Positions 11,015 to 20,793 of a DNA stretch of 64,000 nt are shown one piece after another. Within the stretch, counting starts at the first letter, position 1; every line of letters begins with the position of its first letter. A model generated the notes under the pieces. That model saw only the letters and a list, made by a program, of their open reading frames with translations, was not told where the DNA came from and ran no database searches. The position numbers and the translations under genes are program-made. The DNA is from Bailinhaonella thermotolerans. Lineage in GTDB: Bacteria > Actinomycetota > Actinomycetes > Streptosporangiales > Streptosporangiaceae. The stretch lies in the NCBI RefSeq assembly GCF_003594875.1, contig NZ_QZEY01000013.1, positions 1 through 64,000 on the forward strand. Reading direction: 5' to 3'.

Positions 11015-11168
11015 GGTAAAGGGTCCTCCACGCTGAGTGACCAGACTGGTTCGCGCACATCAAGCCGCGGGAGGAGTGCGCGTGGTTCCTTTCAAGAGTC
11101 GCACCAGCAGGGAAGACGGTCAAGTTGAACGCTCCGCGTGAAGTGCTGGCAGACACTCTCGACATAGA

Positions 11169-11174
11169 AGTATA
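11169..11174 (-). promoter_or_regulatory. Strong -10 element (TATACT) for the small coiled-coil gene
   Basis: On the minus strand TATACT is a near-perfect sigma-70-type -10 box, rare in this GC-rich sequence. No good -35 is visible at 17-18 bp. The predicted leader would be about 145 nt, long for a 64-codon gene. Confidence 0.45.
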
Positions 11175-11290
11175 CCCGATATGGGCGGTTTCTCGCGAGG
11201 GGGTGGGGCAGGGTCCACCTCTTCGGCCCCCGACGGGCGGTCCCGCGCGCCCCCGGGCCCCCGGTGACCCCGGTCCCCGGTGACCCGTCG

Positions 11291-11575
11291 TCACCGTTCC
11301 TCGAAGCCCCGCAGGCCCCCCTTGGCCGCGCTCCACCGCTCCACGACCCCGTCGACCCGCCCGGGCGTGCCGGGGCCGCGCAGGCGGTCCAGCAGTTCCG
11401 CGCAGGACTTCTCGGGGCCCTCGGCCACCACCTCGACCCGCCCGTCCACCAGGTTCGCCGCCCAGCCCACGAGCCCCAGCTCCAGCGCCCGGGCCCGCGT
11501 CCACCAGCGGAACCCCACTCCCTGCACGCTCCCGCGCACCCACGCGGTCAGCCGTACGTCCTGCCGCTCCTCCAT
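11291..11575 (-). CDS. acyP: Acylphosphatase
   Basis: Hydrolyses acyl-phosphate anhydrides. The 94-residue length is typical. The N-terminal signature [14 protein letters not shown] contains the phosphate-binding loop and catalytic Arg; [17 protein letters not shown] supplies the conserved Asn. The ATG at 11575 gives the standard family N-terminus ([15 protein letters not shown]), and an upstream extension in frame is not supported. Acylphosphatase beside smc is a common actinobacterial arrangement. Confidence 0.93.
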   Translation of the reverse strand: MEERQDVRLTAWVRGSVQGVGFRWWTRARALELGLVGWAANLVDGRVEVVAEGPEKSCAELLDRLRGPGTPGRVDGVVERWSAAKGGLRGFEER

Positions 11576-11750
11576 GGGTCCAGCCTCCCACGAGCGGGGC
11601 TCGCGGCTGTCCACGCCCCGGGATGCAGATATCCCACCGGATCGGGGTATCCAGGGCGTTTCCGGGTATCGGGGACAGGGCGCGCGAGGGCCGGAGACGG
11701 CGCCCGGCGCGCCGCATCCAGCGGCGCCGTGATCCCCTCGGGAGGAACCC

Positions 11751-13919
11751 GTGAAGCGCACGCTCAGACTCGCCGGGATGGCGGTCCTGCTGCCGGCGTC
11801 CCTGGTCGTCCTGCCGTCCGGGCGGGCGGGGGCCGCGGACGAGGCCCCGGGCGCCCCGGGGGCGCGACCCGCGTGGACGCCCGCCGACAAGACCGGGTAC
11901 GGCACGTCGCGCACCCTGGGCAGCAAGGTCTGGTTCACGCTGCGCGACGGCGCCCTGTCCGAGGTCTATTACCCCGACCTGGGCACCCCGAGCGTCCGCG
12001 AGATGCGGTTCGTCGTCTCCGACGGCACGGGCTTCACCGAGCGGGAGGGCGAGGCGACCCGCGGGTCCACCACGCTCGTGGACGGCAGGGCGCTGGTCTA
12101 CCGGCAGACCAACACGGCCAGGTCGGGGAAGTGGCGGCTCACCAAGACGTACGTCACCGACCCCGCCAGGGCGTCCGTCCTCGTGGACGTGACGTTCGAG
12201 TCGCTGACGGGCCGGCCGTACCGGCTCTACGCGCTCCACAACCCGCGCCTGTCCAACGGCGGAGTCCGCGACCTCGACGACCGCGGGGAGACCAGGGGCG
12301 GGGCGCTGGTGGCCGAGGACGGGCGGACCGCCGGCGCGCTCGCGTCCTCGCCCGCCTTCGCCGAGACCTCCAGCGGTTACCAGGGCGTCAGCGACGGCTG
12401 GACCGACCTGCGCGCCGACCACACGATGAACTGGCACTACGAGGCCCGCTCCGGCGGCAACGTCGTGCAGACGGGGCGGATCCCCGTCACCGGGCTGCGC
12501 GGCGGCAGGAAGGCGACCCTCGCCCTCGGCTTCGGGGCCGACGGGGACGCCGCGCTGGCCACCGCCCGCGCCACGCTGGGGACCGGCTGGCCGAAGGTGT
12601 CCGCCGCGTACGCCAGGGGCTGGCACGACTACGTCGCCTCGCTCAAGCGGCCCCCCGCGAGCGCCGCGCGCGGCCGGAACCGGGCGGTGTACGACTCGTC
12701 GGTCATGGTCCTCGCCGCGCACGAGGACAAGGCCAACCGCGGCGCCTTCATCGCCTCCCCGTCCATGCCGTGGGCCTGGGGGACGAACCCGGAGCTGGAG
12801 GACCCCTCCGGGGCGTACCACCTGGTCTGGGCGCGGGACATCGTGCACAAGGCCACCGGGCTCCTGGCCGCCGGGGACCGGGCGGCGGCCGACCGGGCCC
12901 TGACCTGGCTGTTCCGCAGGCAGCAGAAGCCCGACGGCTCCTTCCCGCAGAACAGCACCGTGGAGGGCCGCGAGCACTGGACCAACGTGCAGATGGACGA
13001 GGTCGCCGCCCCGATCATCCTGGCCTGGTCGCTCCGCCGTACCGGCGGGGATGACTGGTCCCACGTCAGGCGGGCGGCCGACTACATCGTCGCCCACGGG
13101 CCGGTCACGAGGCAGGAGCGCTGGGAGAACCAGGGCGGCTATTCCCCGGCGACCATCGCCGCCGAGATCGCCGGGCTGGTCTGCGCCGCCGACATCGCCG
13201 CGGCCAACGGGGACCGGGCCGCCCGGCGGCGCTACCTGGAGACGGCCGACGAGTGGCGCTCGAAGGTCAAGTCCTGGACGGCCACCCCCAACGGCCCGTA
13301 CGGCCCCCGGCCGTACTTCGTGCGGATCACCAAGGACGGCAGGCCGGACCTGGGCACCCGCTACGACATCGGGGACAGCGGGCCGGCGGGGGTGGACCAG
13401 CGGGCGGTGGTGGATCCCAGTCACCTCGAACTCGTCCGCCTGGGCGTGCTGCCCGCCGGCGACCCGGTGATCCGGAACACGAACGCCGTCGTGGACGCCC
13501 GCCTCTCCGAGCTCACCCCCGCCGGCCGCCACTGGCACCGCTACGACTTCGACGGGTACGGCGAGCGGCGCGACGGCGGCGAGTGGAACGTGGGGCACCC
13601 GCCCGGCAGCCGGACGACGATCGGCCGCCTGTGGCCCCTGTTCGCGGGCGAGCGCGGGGAGTACGAGGTCGCCGCGGGCCTGGACGCCCGCCGCCGCCTG
13701 GCCGACATGGCGGCGACCGGCACCGAGAGCGGCATCCTGCCCGAGCAGGTCTGGGACGGGACGGGCCCGGGCCGCCCCGGCACCCCGACCTACTCGGCGG
13801 CCCCCCTCGGCTGGGCCCACGGCCAGTTCATCCGCCTGGCCTGGTCCATCGAGGCGGGCAGGTCCCTCAGCACCCCGGCGGTCGTCGCCTGCCGCTACCT
13901 TCGGACGTCCTGCCGCTGA
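11751..13919 (+). CDS. Secreted glucoamylase / glucodextranase-like glycoside hydrolase family 15
   Basis: Exo-acting alpha-glucan hydrolase, 722 residues. A Sec signal peptide (KR, hydrophobic [15 protein letters not shown], then AGA near residue 28) directs export. Residues about 35-290 form the beta-rich N-domain of bacterial glucoamylases ([26 protein letters not shown]); the rest is the (alpha/alpha)6 catalytic domain with [29 protein letters not shown], which includes the predicted acid Glu, and LPEQVWDG, which includes the predicted base Glu. The GTG at 11751 has GGAGGAA 5 bp upstream. It is a single-gene unit divergent from acyP. The upstream region contains several GGTATC-like half-sites (near 11645 and 11670) that could bind a repressor, but this is weak. 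Confidence 0.93.
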   Translation: MKRTLRLAGMAVLLPASLVVLPSGRAGAADEAPGAPGARPAWTPADKTGYGTSRTLGSKVWFTLRDGALSEVYYPDLGTPSVREMRFVVSDGTGFTEREGEATRGSTTLVDGRALVYRQTNTARSGKWRLTKTYVTDPARASVLVDVTFESLTGRPYRLYALHNPRLSNGGVRDLDDRGETRGGALVAEDGRTAGALASSPAFAETSSGYQGVSDGWTDLRADHTMNWHYEARSGGNVVQTGRIPVTGLRGGRKATLALGFGADGDAALATARATLGTGWPKVSAAYARGWHDYVASLKRPPASAARGRNRAVYDSSVMVLAAHEDKANRGAFIASPSMPWAWGTNPELEDPSGAYHLVWARDIVHKATGLLAAGDRAAADRALTWLFRRQQKPDGSFPQNSTVEGREHWTNVQMDEVAAPIILAWSLRRTGGDDWSHVRRAADYIVAHGPVTRQERWENQGGYSPATIAAEIAGLVCAADIAAANGDRAARRRYLETADEWRSKVKSWTATPNGPYGPRPYFVRITKDGRPDLGTRYDIGDSGPAGVDQRAVVDPSHLELVRLGVLPAGDPVIRNTNAVVDARLSELTPAGRHWHRYDFDGYGERRDGGEWNVGHPPGSRTTIGRLWPLFAGERGEYEVAAGLDARRRLADMAATGTESGILPEQVWDGTGPGRPGTPTYSAAPLGWAHGQFIRLAWSIEAGRSLSTPAVVACRYLRTSCR

Positions 13920-14014
13920 GCGCGCGGCCCGGGCCGTGCCGGAGGTGGCGGGTGGCACTCCGGCGAGACGCCGGACGAGCGTTTTTTCCCGGCTTTCCTG
14001 GACAGGCGACCCCC

Positions 14015-14461
14015 ATGTCCATGAGAAACCAGGCCGGGCGAGGCAAGCGAACGGTGCCGCAGCTCCTGGCGGCGGTCATCGGCGCCCTCTACCTGCTGGC
14101 CGGCATCGCGGGGTTCTTCGTCACCGGGTTCGACGACTTCGCCCGGCACACCCATGAGACCCTGCTCGGGTTCGGGGTCAACCCGCTGCACAACATCGTG
14201 CACATCCTCATCGGCGCGCTCGGCCTGGCCATGGCCAAGTCCCTGCGCCTGGCCCGGGGATTCGGCTGGGTCCTCGTGATCGCCTACACCCCGACCCTGC
14301 TGTACGGCCTGTGGGCCGCGAGCCGCCCGGACCGCGACTTCCTGAACATCAACGTCGCCGACAACTGGCTGCACTTCCTCAGCGTCCTCGCCGGCCTGGC
14401 GATCATCGTGATCCCCAGCCGCAGGGAGACGCGCGGAGGCGCCGGCACCCCTGAATTCTGA
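14015..14461 (+). CDS. DUF4383-type integral membrane protein
   Basis: A 148-residue protein with four likely membrane helices: LLAAVIGALYLLAGIAGFFV, the NPLHNIVHILIGALGLAMA segment, FGWVLVIAYTPTLLYGLWA, and NWLHFLSVLAGLAIIVI. The NxLHNxVH and NWLHF motifs are characteristic of DUF4383 proteins, whose role is unknown and which are often seen with stress-response genes. The start could also be the ATG at 14021; the ribosome site is weak. The next gene follows by 52 bp and is probably co-transcribed. Confidence 0.8.
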   Translation: MSMRNQAGRGKRTVPQLLAAVIGALYLLAGIAGFFVTGFDDFARHTHETLLGFGVNPLHNIVHILIGALGLAMAKSLRLARGFGWVLVIAYTPTLLYGLWAASRPDRDFLNINVADNWLHFLSVLAGLAIIVIPSRRETRGGAGTPEF

Positions 14462-14513
14462 CCGCGCCCGGGCGATCGGCCCGCCGGCGCCCGAGGTGCA
14501 CGAGGGAGATCCG

Positions 14514-15098
14514 ATGACGCTGACGCGGAGTCCCCGCCCGGCGGCCCCGCCGCGCGACCGTCGTACGCGGGCGGGGGGCGGCGTGGTGCGGCGCGTGCTG
14601 TGGCAGGGAACGCTGGCCGGGCTCGCCGGCGTGGCGGTGATGACGGCCGGGGAGAAGGTCGAGCAGCGGCTGACGGGCCGCCCGGACTCCCTCGTCCCGG
14701 GCCGGGTCCTGGAGCGGCTGCTGGGCCTGTCCGAGCGGCCCCCGAGCCGGGCGGTCAACCTCGCCATGCACTACGGCCAGGGAGCCGCGCTCGGCGTGCT
14801 CCGCAGCGTCATGGCCACGGCGGGCCTGCGCGGTCCGGCCGCCTCGGCGATGTTCTCGGTGATCCGGCTGGCCAACGACCAGATCCTGGAGAACGCCACC
14901 GGGGTCGGCGCCCCGCCGCAGACGTGGCCCCGCGCCGAGCTGGTGATCGACCTGCTCCACAAGACGGTCTACGCGTTCGCGACCGGCGCGGTGGCGGACG
15001 CTCTCGCCGCCCGCCACGGCCCCGGCCCCGGGCAGCGCCACGCGGCCCTCCGTCCCGGCCGCCATCCCGACGTCGGCCCCCCGCCCCGGGGCGCCTGA
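14514..15098 (+). CDS. Membrane-associated protein of unknown function
   Basis: A 194-residue protein with a basic N-terminus, a hydrophobic segment (LWQGTLAGLAGVAVMTAGEKVEQRL), the SRAVNLAMHYGQGAALGVLRSVMA region and a final helix (LLHKTVYAFATGAVADALAARHG). The periodic glycines and conserved-looking HYGQG motif resemble small YagU/DUF1440-like inner-membrane proteins, but I cannot assign a family. The ATG at 14514 follows GAGGGAGA; a GTG at 14496 would add six residues. The C-terminus is a Pro/Arg-rich tail. Confidence 0.65.
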   Translation: MTLTRSPRPAAPPRDRRTRAGGGVVRRVLWQGTLAGLAGVAVMTAGEKVEQRLTGRPDSLVPGRVLERLLGLSERPPSRAVNLAMHYGQGAALGVLRSVMATAGLRGPAASAMFSVIRLANDQILENATGVGAPPQTWPRAELVIDLLHKTVYAFATGAVADALAARHGPGPGQRHAALRPGRHPDVGPPPRGA

Positions 15099-15136
15099 GC
15101 GGTCGCCGCGGTACGGGCCGAGCCGTCAGCGGGGGC

Positions 15137-16006
15137 TCAGAAGCGGCCGTTGCGGGGGCGGGGCTGGCACTTCGGGCAGGTGTACGACGAACGGTTCATG
15201 AAGGCGTCGCGGCGGATGGGGGTGCCGCAGCGCGGGCAGGGCTCGTCGCGGCGGCCGTACGCGGCGAGCGAGCGGTCGAAGTAGCCGCTCTCGCCGTTCA
15301 CGTTGACGTACAGGCTGTCGAAGGACGTGCCGCCCTGGCCGAGCGCCTCGGTCATCACCTCGCGCACGGCCTGGACGAGTTCGGCGACCTTCGGGCGGGT
15401 CAGCGTCTCGGTGGGCCGGGCCCAGTGCAGCCGCGCCCGCCACAGCGCCTCGTCGGCGTAGATGTTGCCGACGCCGCTGATCAGCGACTGGTCCAGCAGC
15501 GCGCGCTTGATCCCGGTACGGCGGGCCTTGAGCTTGGCCGCGAACAGGGCCTCGTCGAACCCCGGCTCCAGGGGGTCGGCGGCGATGTGCGAGATCGGCG
15601 CGGGGACCCCGTCCACCAGCGGCGCCACCATGAGGTGCCCGAACGTCCGCTGATCGACGAACCGCAGGTCGCCGCCGCCGTCGTCGAAGGTGAGCCGCAC
15701 CCGCAGATGCTTCTCGGCGGGCGACCCGGGCGCCATCACGAGCAGTTGCCCGCTCATCCCCAGATGGGCCAGCATCGCCTCGTCCGCGTTCCCGGCCTCG
15801 TCGGCGAGCGGCAGCCACATGTACTTCCCCCGCCGCCGCGGCTCCGCGATCACCCGCCCCGCGAGCCGCCCCGCGAAGTCCTCGGCCCCGGCGACATGCC
15901 GCCGGATCGCCCGCGGATGGAACACCTCCGCGGCCGCCACCGTACGCCCCGCGACGTGCTTCTCCACGCCCCGCCGTACGACCTCGACCTCCGGCAACTC
16001 CGGCAT
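15137..16006 (-). CDS. mutM: Formamidopyrimidine-DNA glycosylase (Fpg/MutM)
   Basis: Base-excision repair glycosylase/AP lyase that removes 8-oxoguanine and ring-opened purines. It must begin [10 protein letters not shown] because the Pro after Met is the catalytic nucleophile, which fixes the start at 16006 (289 residues) against a longer frame. The conserved lysine loop, the helix-two-turn-helix [17 protein letters not shown], and the C-terminal zinc finger (CPRCGTPI ... YTCPKCQ) are all present. It lies downstream of rnc in many actinobacteria; here an accessory hemerythrin/MFS/MocR group intervenes. Confidence 0.96.
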   Translation of the reverse strand: MPELPEVEVVRRGVEKHVAGRTVAAAEVFHPRAIRRHVAGAEDFAGRLAGRVIAEPRRRGKYMWLPLADEAGNADEAMLAHLGMSGQLLVMAPGSPAEKHLRVRLTFDDGGGDLRFVDQRTFGHLMVAPLVDGVPAPISHIAADPLEPGFDEALFAAKLKARRTGIKRALLDQSLISGVGNIYADEALWRARLHWARPTETLTRPKVAELVQAVREVMTEALGQGGTSFDSLYVNVNGESGYFDRSLAAYGRRDEPCPRCGTPIRRDAFMNRSSYTCPKCQPRPRNGRF

Positions 16007-16150
16007 GACCCCACTCCCTCCGGTGCGCCCCACAGGCACACCGAAGGAAAAACACCGGAAAACCCGGCGAACTTCCCCGCGGCATGCCGAACCCGAAGGT
16101 CAACCTAAACCCTCGCGCGCGCCGAAGCCCGAGGATCGAGGGGCCCGGGG

Positions 16151-16609
16151 TCAGCGGGATCGCTGCCCGCCCTTGAGAGCCTGGACGCCGCGGAACTCCT
16201 CGGCCATCGCGCGCAGCCTGTCCTCGTCGCAGTGCTCGCGCAGCTTGGGGAACTCCTCCCGCTGCTCATTGGTGGCGTGCGTGTCCACGTCATGCTTGAG
16301 CAGCGAGAACATCTCCTCGAACCCCTCGGCGTCCGGCCCCATCTCCACGAGCCGCCCCAGCAGCTTCTTCGCCTCGTCCTCCTCGTGCACCCGGGCCTCG
16401 GCGACGCCCCGCGCCACCCCCCGGGTCACCGGATGCACCACCTTCTCCTCGGCCTCCTCGTGCACGGTCAGCAGGTGCGCCAGCTCCGCGAACGCCTTCG
16501 CCCGCGCCTTCCCCCGCCCATGCGTCACCTCACTGAAGAGCTGCCGGATCCGCTTGTGCTGCTCCACGATGACATCGATGACGTCACCCTCCTGCACGAC
16601 CTTCGCCAT
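16151..16609 (-). CDS. Hemerythrin-like (HHE domain) protein
   Basis: A 152-residue four-helix-bundle protein with the HHE pattern: DVIVEQHKRIRQLF at residues 11-24, HLLTVHEEAEEKVVHP at about 47-62, HEEDEAKKLL at about 72-82, and HDVDTHATNEQREEFP at about 105-120. These His/Glu ligands form a di-iron site in hemerythrins; bacterial HHE proteins sense or store O2/NO or iron. Its start overlaps the end of the upstream MFS gene by 26 bp, so the two may be co-expressed. Confidence 0.87.
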   Translation of the reverse strand: MAKVVQEGDVIDVIVEQHKRIRQLFSEVTHGRGKARAKAFAELAHLLTVHEEAEEKVVHPVTRGVARGVAEARVHEEDEAKKLLGRLVEMGPDAEGFEEMFSLLKHDVDTHATNEQREEFPKLREHCDEDRLRAMAEEFRGVQALKGGQRSR

Positions 16610-18077
16610 GGGTCCCCCCTCGCGCCGTTTCCCGACCCGGCCCGCCTACCCCCGGGCCCCCGCCCTGACGCCCAAGAACGCGCCGCCCCGCCACAGTCGT
16701 ACGGCAAAGCCGGGCGGTCCCGCGATCGACGTCCCGCTGATCGGCCCTGGCGCCACGGGGGACGGGCTTGACGGCGAGGGTGAGCGCCGCGGCGACCGCG
16801 GTCACCGCGAGCGGCAGCGTGTACGCGCCGCTGACCGCGTGGGTGAGATCGCCGGAGGTCCGCAGGAGGGCCCCCGCGCCGGCGCTGCCGATCAGGGCTC
16901 CGATCCGGGTGACCGTCGAGAAGACCCCCGAGGCCGCGCCGGACATCGCCTGAGCCACCCCGTACATCGCGATCGTCCCGGGCGGCGCGTAGACCAGCCC
17001 CATCCCGGCCCCGAACACCAGCAGGCCGGGCAGCAGCTCCGGCCAGGCCCCGCCGACGGCCACGGCGGCCCACCCCAGCCCGGCCAGGAACAGCAGCAGC
17101 CCCGTGAACAGGACGTACTTGCCGCCGTAGCGGTCCGTGAGCCGCCCGGACAGGGCCGCGAACGGCACCGAGACCACGGGGGCCGCCGCGACGACCAGGC
17201 CCGCCCCGGCGGCGGGCAGGCCGCCCGCGTTCTGCAGGTGGTAGACGGTCAGGAACATCATCGACCCGACGGCGGCGGGCAGGGCCAGGTTGACCACGGC
17301 CATCAGGGTGAAGCCACGGTCCTTGACGAGCGCGAACGGCAGCAGCGGGTCCCGGTGCTGCCGCGCCCGCTCCACCAGGACGAAGGCCGCCAGCGGGACG
17401 GCGGCCGCCAGGGCCGCCTCCGCCCGGCCCTCGATCAGCGCGAAGGCGACGGCGAACAGCGCCAGGGCGAGCAGCGCGGAGCCGAGCAGGTCGAAGCGCC
17501 GCCTGCTCCCCGCCCGCGGGTTCGGGCACACCAGCGCCACGGCGACGAGCCCGAGAGCCCCGAGCGGCAGGTTGAGGTGGAAGATCCAGCGCCAGCCCAG
17601 CGAGCTGACGATCAGCCCGCCGGCGGCCGGGCCGAGCGCGACCACGATCCCGGCCACCACTCCCCAGAGGCCGAACGCCCGGCCCCGGCGCTCCGGCGGG
17701 AAGATATGGGTGATCATGGACATGGTCTGCGGCAGCAGCAGGGCCGCCCCGATGCCCTGCAGCACCCTGGCCGCGATCAGCGGGCCCGCCCCGCCCGCCG
17801 CCCCGGCGAGCCCGGAGGCCAGCGTGAACACGGCCAGGCCGGCCAGGAAGAGCGTGCGCGGGCCGTACAGATCGGCCAGCCGCCCGCCGCTGACCAGCAG
17901 CATCACGAGCGCGAGCACGTAGGCGTTGACCACCCACAGGACATCGTCGAGCCCCGCGCCCAGGTCGAGCATCATCGCGGGGATCGCCACGTTGACGGCC
18001 GTGCTGTCGAGCGCGCAGATCGCGCTCGACAGCAGGAGCGTCCAGAGCACCAGCCAGGGGTTGACAGCACGGTTCAT
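16584..18077 (-). CDS. MFS drug efflux transporter (DHA2/EmrB-QacA type, 14 TM)
   Basis: A 497-residue permease with the 14-helix DHA2 plan. Motif A (SGGRLADLYGPRTLF) follows helix 2; LDSTAVNVAIPAM in helix 1 is the EmrB/QacA signature; motif C (GIVVALGPAAGGLIV) marks a proton antiporter. It presumably exports a hydrophobic drug or metabolite. The start ATG at 18077 lies 46 bp from the divergent MocR regulator, its likely controller. The C-terminal 60 residues are low-complexity Gly/Arg and overlap the hemerythrin gene. Confidence 0.88.
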   Translation of the reverse strand: MNRAVNPWLVLWTLLLSSAICALDSTAVNVAIPAMMLDLGAGLDDVLWVVNAYVLALVMLLVSGGRLADLYGPRTLFLAGLAVFTLASGLAGAAGGAGPLIAARVLQGIGAALLLPQTMSMITHIFPPERRGRAFGLWGVVAGIVVALGPAAGGLIVSSLGWRWIFHLNLPLGALGLVAVALVCPNPRAGSRRRFDLLGSALLALALFAVAFALIEGRAEAALAAAVPLAAFVLVERARQHRDPLLPFALVKDRGFTLMAVVNLALPAAVGSMMFLTVYHLQNAGGLPAAGAGLVVAAAPVVSVPFAALSGRLTDRYGGKYVLFTGLLLFLAGLGWAAVAVGGAWPELLPGLLVFGAGMGLVYAPPGTIAMYGVAQAMSGAASGVFSTVTRIGALIGSAGAGALLRTSGDLTHAVSGAYTLPLAVTAVAAALTLAVKPVPRGARADQRDVDRGTARLCRTTVAGRRVLGRQGGGPGVGGPGRETARGGTHGEGRAGG

Positions 18078-18109
18078 GGGGGCAGCTTGGTGGCCCGGTG
18101 GCTCAGGCT

Positions 18110-18115
18110 TAAGCT
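18110..18115 (+). promoter_or_regulatory. -10-like TAAGCT before the MocR gene
   Basis: TAAGCT lies 8 nt before the ATG at 18124 with no Shine-Dalgarno sequence between, consistent with a leaderless or near-leaderless mRNA. Confidence 0.4.
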
Positions 18116-18123
18116 CCACTTTC

Positions 18124-19500
18124 ATGCCGAGCGAATGGACCACCTTGCGCGAGCTGCTCCTGCCGGAGCTGCACGGGGGACGCCGCGCCCGGGGGCTGGA
18201 ACGCGCGCTGCGCGAGGCGGTGCGCGACGGCCGGATCCACGGCGGCACCCGGCTTCCGGCCAGCCGCGACCTCGCCGGCCAGCTCGGGCTCGCACGGGGA
18301 ACCGTCACGGCCGCCTACGCCCAGCTCGTGGCCGAGGGGTACCTGGTCGCCCGGCGCGGCTCGGGCACGTGGGTCGCCGACGGAGTGGCCACCGGCGGGC
18401 CCGGCCCGGGGGATGCGTCCGGGACCACGGGCGCCGCCCTCTACGACGTGCGTCCCGGCCTGCCGTCCATGGCGCAGTTCCCGCGGGCGGCGTGGCTGGC
18501 CGCCTGCCGGGCGGGGCTGGCCGCGCTGAGCGACGCGGACCTGTCCTACCCCGACCCGGCCGGGCTGCCCTCGCTCCGCGCCGAGCTGGCCGCCTACCTG
18601 TCCAGGGTCCGGGCCGTACGCGCCCGCGCGGACGACCTGGTGATCACGCACGGCACCTTCGAGGGGCTGGGGCTGCTGGCCGGGGCGCTGCGGCGGCGGG
18701 GGCACCGGCGGGTCGCGGTGGAGGACCCCAGCAACCCCGAACAGGGCGAACTGCTGCGCAGGCACGGGCTGCGGCCGGTCCTCGTCCCGGTCGACGAGCG
18801 CGGCCTGCGCGTGGACGAGCTGGCGGCGACCGGGTGCCGCGCGGTGATCGTCACGGCCGCGCACCAGTACCCGCTCGGCATGGCGCTGCACCCGGAGCGC
18901 AGGCACGCGCTGCTCGACTGGGCGCGCGCGCACGACGGGCTGATCGTGGAGGACGACTACGACGCGGAGTACCGCTACGACCGGCCGACCGTGGCCGCCC
19001 TGCAGGGCGTCGACCCCTCCCGGGTGATCGGTCTCGGCACGCTCAGCAAGACCCTCGCGCCCGCGATCCGCCTCGGCTGGCTGGTCAGCGCCGTGGAGTG
19101 GGTCAGGGACGAGGTGCGGACCGGCAAGCGGCTCAGCGACCGCGGCTGCAGCTCGCTGCAGCAGGCCGCCTTCGCCGAGCTGTTGCGCACCGGCGGCTAC
19201 GACCGCCACCTGCGCAGGACCACCGCCGTCTACCGGCGGCGGCGCGACGCCCTGCTGGCGGCGCTGCCACCGGGGTGGACGCCGATCGGGATCGCCGCCG
19301 GTCTGCACGTGGTGGTGCGGCTACCCGACGGCGCGGACGACCGCGCGACGGCCGCGCGGCTGGCGGAGCACGGGATCCTGGTCACCCCGCTGTCGGAGTA
19401 CGCCCACGCGGCCCCGTCCTTCCCCGCGCTGGTGGTCGGCCACGCCCGCCTGACCCCCGACCGGCTCCGCGCGGCGGCGGCCCGCTTCGCCGCGCTCTGA
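18124..19500 (+). CDS. MocR/PdxR-type GntR transcriptional regulator with aminotransferase domain
   Basis: A 458-residue regulator: N-terminal GntR winged helix (RALREAVRDGRIHGGTRLPASRDLAGQLGLARGTV, in part residues 25-60) joined by a linker to a fold-type I aminotransferase-like domain. The PLP-binding lysine is in GLGTLSKTLAPAIRLGW, with DDYDAEYRY supplying the conserved Asp/Tyr. Such proteins use PLP or an amine derivative as effector. It is divergent from the DHA2 efflux gene 46 bp away and probably controls it. Confidence 0.92.
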   Translation: MPSEWTTLRELLLPELHGGRRARGLERALREAVRDGRIHGGTRLPASRDLAGQLGLARGTVTAAYAQLVAEGYLVARRGSGTWVADGVATGGPGPGDASGTTGAALYDVRPGLPSMAQFPRAAWLAACRAGLAALSDADLSYPDPAGLPSLRAELAAYLSRVRAVRARADDLVITHGTFEGLGLLAGALRRRGHRRVAVEDPSNPEQGELLRRHGLRPVLVPVDERGLRVDELAATGCRAVIVTAAHQYPLGMALHPERRHALLDWARAHDGLIVEDDYDAEYRYDRPTVAALQGVDPSRVIGLGTLSKTLAPAIRLGWLVSAVEWVRDEVRTGKRLSDRGCSSLQQAAFAELLRTGGYDRHLRRTTAVYRRRRDALLAALPPGWTPIGIAAGLHVVVRLPDGADDRATAARLAEHGILVTPLSEYAHAAPSFPALVVGHARLTPDRLRAAAARFAAL

Positions 19501-19568
19501 CCCGGGCGGCCGGCGGCGTACCGGGCCCCCGGTGGCCGGCGGCGTGCCCTGGGCGGCCCCGGCGGGCG

Positions 19569-20321
19569 TCAGGCGTCGACGCGCTCGCCGGTGGAGCCGT
19601 CCTGGGACTTCTGGGCGTCGCTCATCGCGCGGATCGCGGTCCAGGCGGCCTCGGCGGCCTGCTGCTCGGCCTCCTTCTTGGAGCGGCCGGCGCCGGAGCC
19701 GTACTCCTGACCGCCGACGCGGACCACCGCGCGGAAGGACTTGGCGTGGTCGGGGCCGCTCTCGTCCACGTGGTACTCCGGGACGCCGAGCATCTCGGCG
19801 GCCGTGAGCTCCTGGAGGGAGGTCTTCCAGTCCAGGCCGGCGCCGAGCTGGGCGGAGCGGGCGATCACCGGGTCGAAGAGCTGGTGGACCACGCGGGAGG
19901 CCTCCTCCAGGCCCTTGTCCACGTAGACCGCGCCGATGATGGCCTCCAGGGTGTCGGCGAGGATGGAGGGCTTGTCGCGGCCCCCGGTGCCCTCCTCGCC
20001 GCGCCCGAGGCGGATGTAGCGGCCGACGCCCAGCGTGCGGGAGACCCCGGCCAGGGCGCGCATGTTGACCACCGCGGCGCGCAGCTTGGCGAGCTGGCCC
20101 TCGGGCAGGTCGGGGTGGTTCCGGTAGAGCGTGTCGGTGACGACCAGGCCGAGCACCGAGTCGCCCAGGAACTCCAGGCGCTCGTTGGTGGGCAGGCCGC
20201 CGTTCTCGTACGCGTAGGACCGGTGGGTCAGCGCGCGCTCCAGCAGGTTCAGGTCGAGGCGCACCCCGAGAACCCGGTCGAGCTCGTCACAGGCGTCGCG
20301 TGTTCCGCTGTCGACGTCCAC
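19569..20321 (-). CDS. rnc: Ribonuclease III
   Basis: Double-strand-specific endoribonuclease for rRNA and mRNA processing. In 250 residues: the catalytic signature [16 protein letters not shown] (about 45-60) with its acidic metal ligands, a second acidic cluster [16 protein letters not shown], and a C-terminal dsRNA-binding domain ([13 protein letters not shown] ... [18 protein letters not shown]). The GTG start at 20321 follows GAGGAGGAA. It ends a minus-strand series coaD-yceD-rpmF-rnc. Confidence 0.96.
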   Translation of the reverse strand: MDVDSGTRDACDELDRVLGVRLDLNLLERALTHRSYAYENGGLPTNERLEFLGDSVLGLVVTDTLYRNHPDLPEGQLAKLRAAVVNMRALAGVSRTLGVGRYIRLGRGEEGTGGRDKPSILADTLEAIIGAVYVDKGLEEASRVVHQLFDPVIARSAQLGAGLDWKTSLQELTAAEMLGVPEYHVDESGPDHAKSFRAVVRVGGQEYGSGAGRSKKEAEQQAAEAAWTAIRAMSDAQKSQDGSTGERVDA

Positions 20322-20556
20322 GGCTTCCTCCTCGGGCCTTCGTGTGGCCCACGGTTACACGATCATCGCAATGCGTAGCAGTCATGCACGCGAGATGACG
20401 GCAAGACGCGCGGAGGGTTGGGTCACCGAGCGTCGGAAAGGCGTGAGATTCCCCGAAGACGTGGTGGGCGCCGGGCTTTCGACGTCCAGGCGTCCACCAC
20501 GGCCTCGGGCGTGCTGTGGTCGCGTTCGCCGCTCCACACCGCCACCTGCGCGGTAC

Positions 20557-20604
20557 GGACGGGTGTCATGCCGGCCGGCCTCGACCGGCCGGCACGATCC
20601 GTCC
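20557..20604 (-). terminator. Hairpin after rpmF
   Basis: Inner 10-bp arms TGCCGGCCGG (20569-20578) and CCGGCCGGCA (20585-20594) with a 6-nt loop, nested within outer GGACGG/CCGTCC arms. It begins 8 bp past the rpmF stop. The rest of the 291-bp rpmF-rnc gap shows no gene. Confidence 0.6.
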
Positions 20605-20612
20605 GGGTGCGA

Positions 20613-20792
20613 TCAGGCCGACGGCTCGACGACCTGACGCCGGTTGTAGGTGCCACAGGTCGGGCACGCGATGTGCGGCAGCTTGGGGTCGCGGCACTGC
20701 GGGCAGCGCACGAGCACGGGCGCCGAGGTCTTCCACTGCGCGCGGCGGGAGCGGGTGTTGCTCCGCGACATCTTCCGCTTGGGGACGGCCAC
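20613..20792 (-). CDS. rpmF: 50S ribosomal protein L32
   Basis: Read directly on the minus strand: GTG start at 20792, 59 residues, TGA at 20613. It begins [20 protein letters not shown], the hallmark of L32, and contains a four-cysteine zinc ribbon (CPQC at residues 30-33, CPTC at 43-46), so it is the zinc-binding form. A GAGGG ribosome site lies inside the end of yceD, whose stop is 1 bp before this start, giving translational coupling. Confidence 0.97.
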   Translation of the reverse strand: MAVPKRKMSRSNTRSRRAQWKTSAPVLVRCPQCRDPKLPHIACPTCGTYNRRQVVEPSA

Positions 20793-20793
20793 G

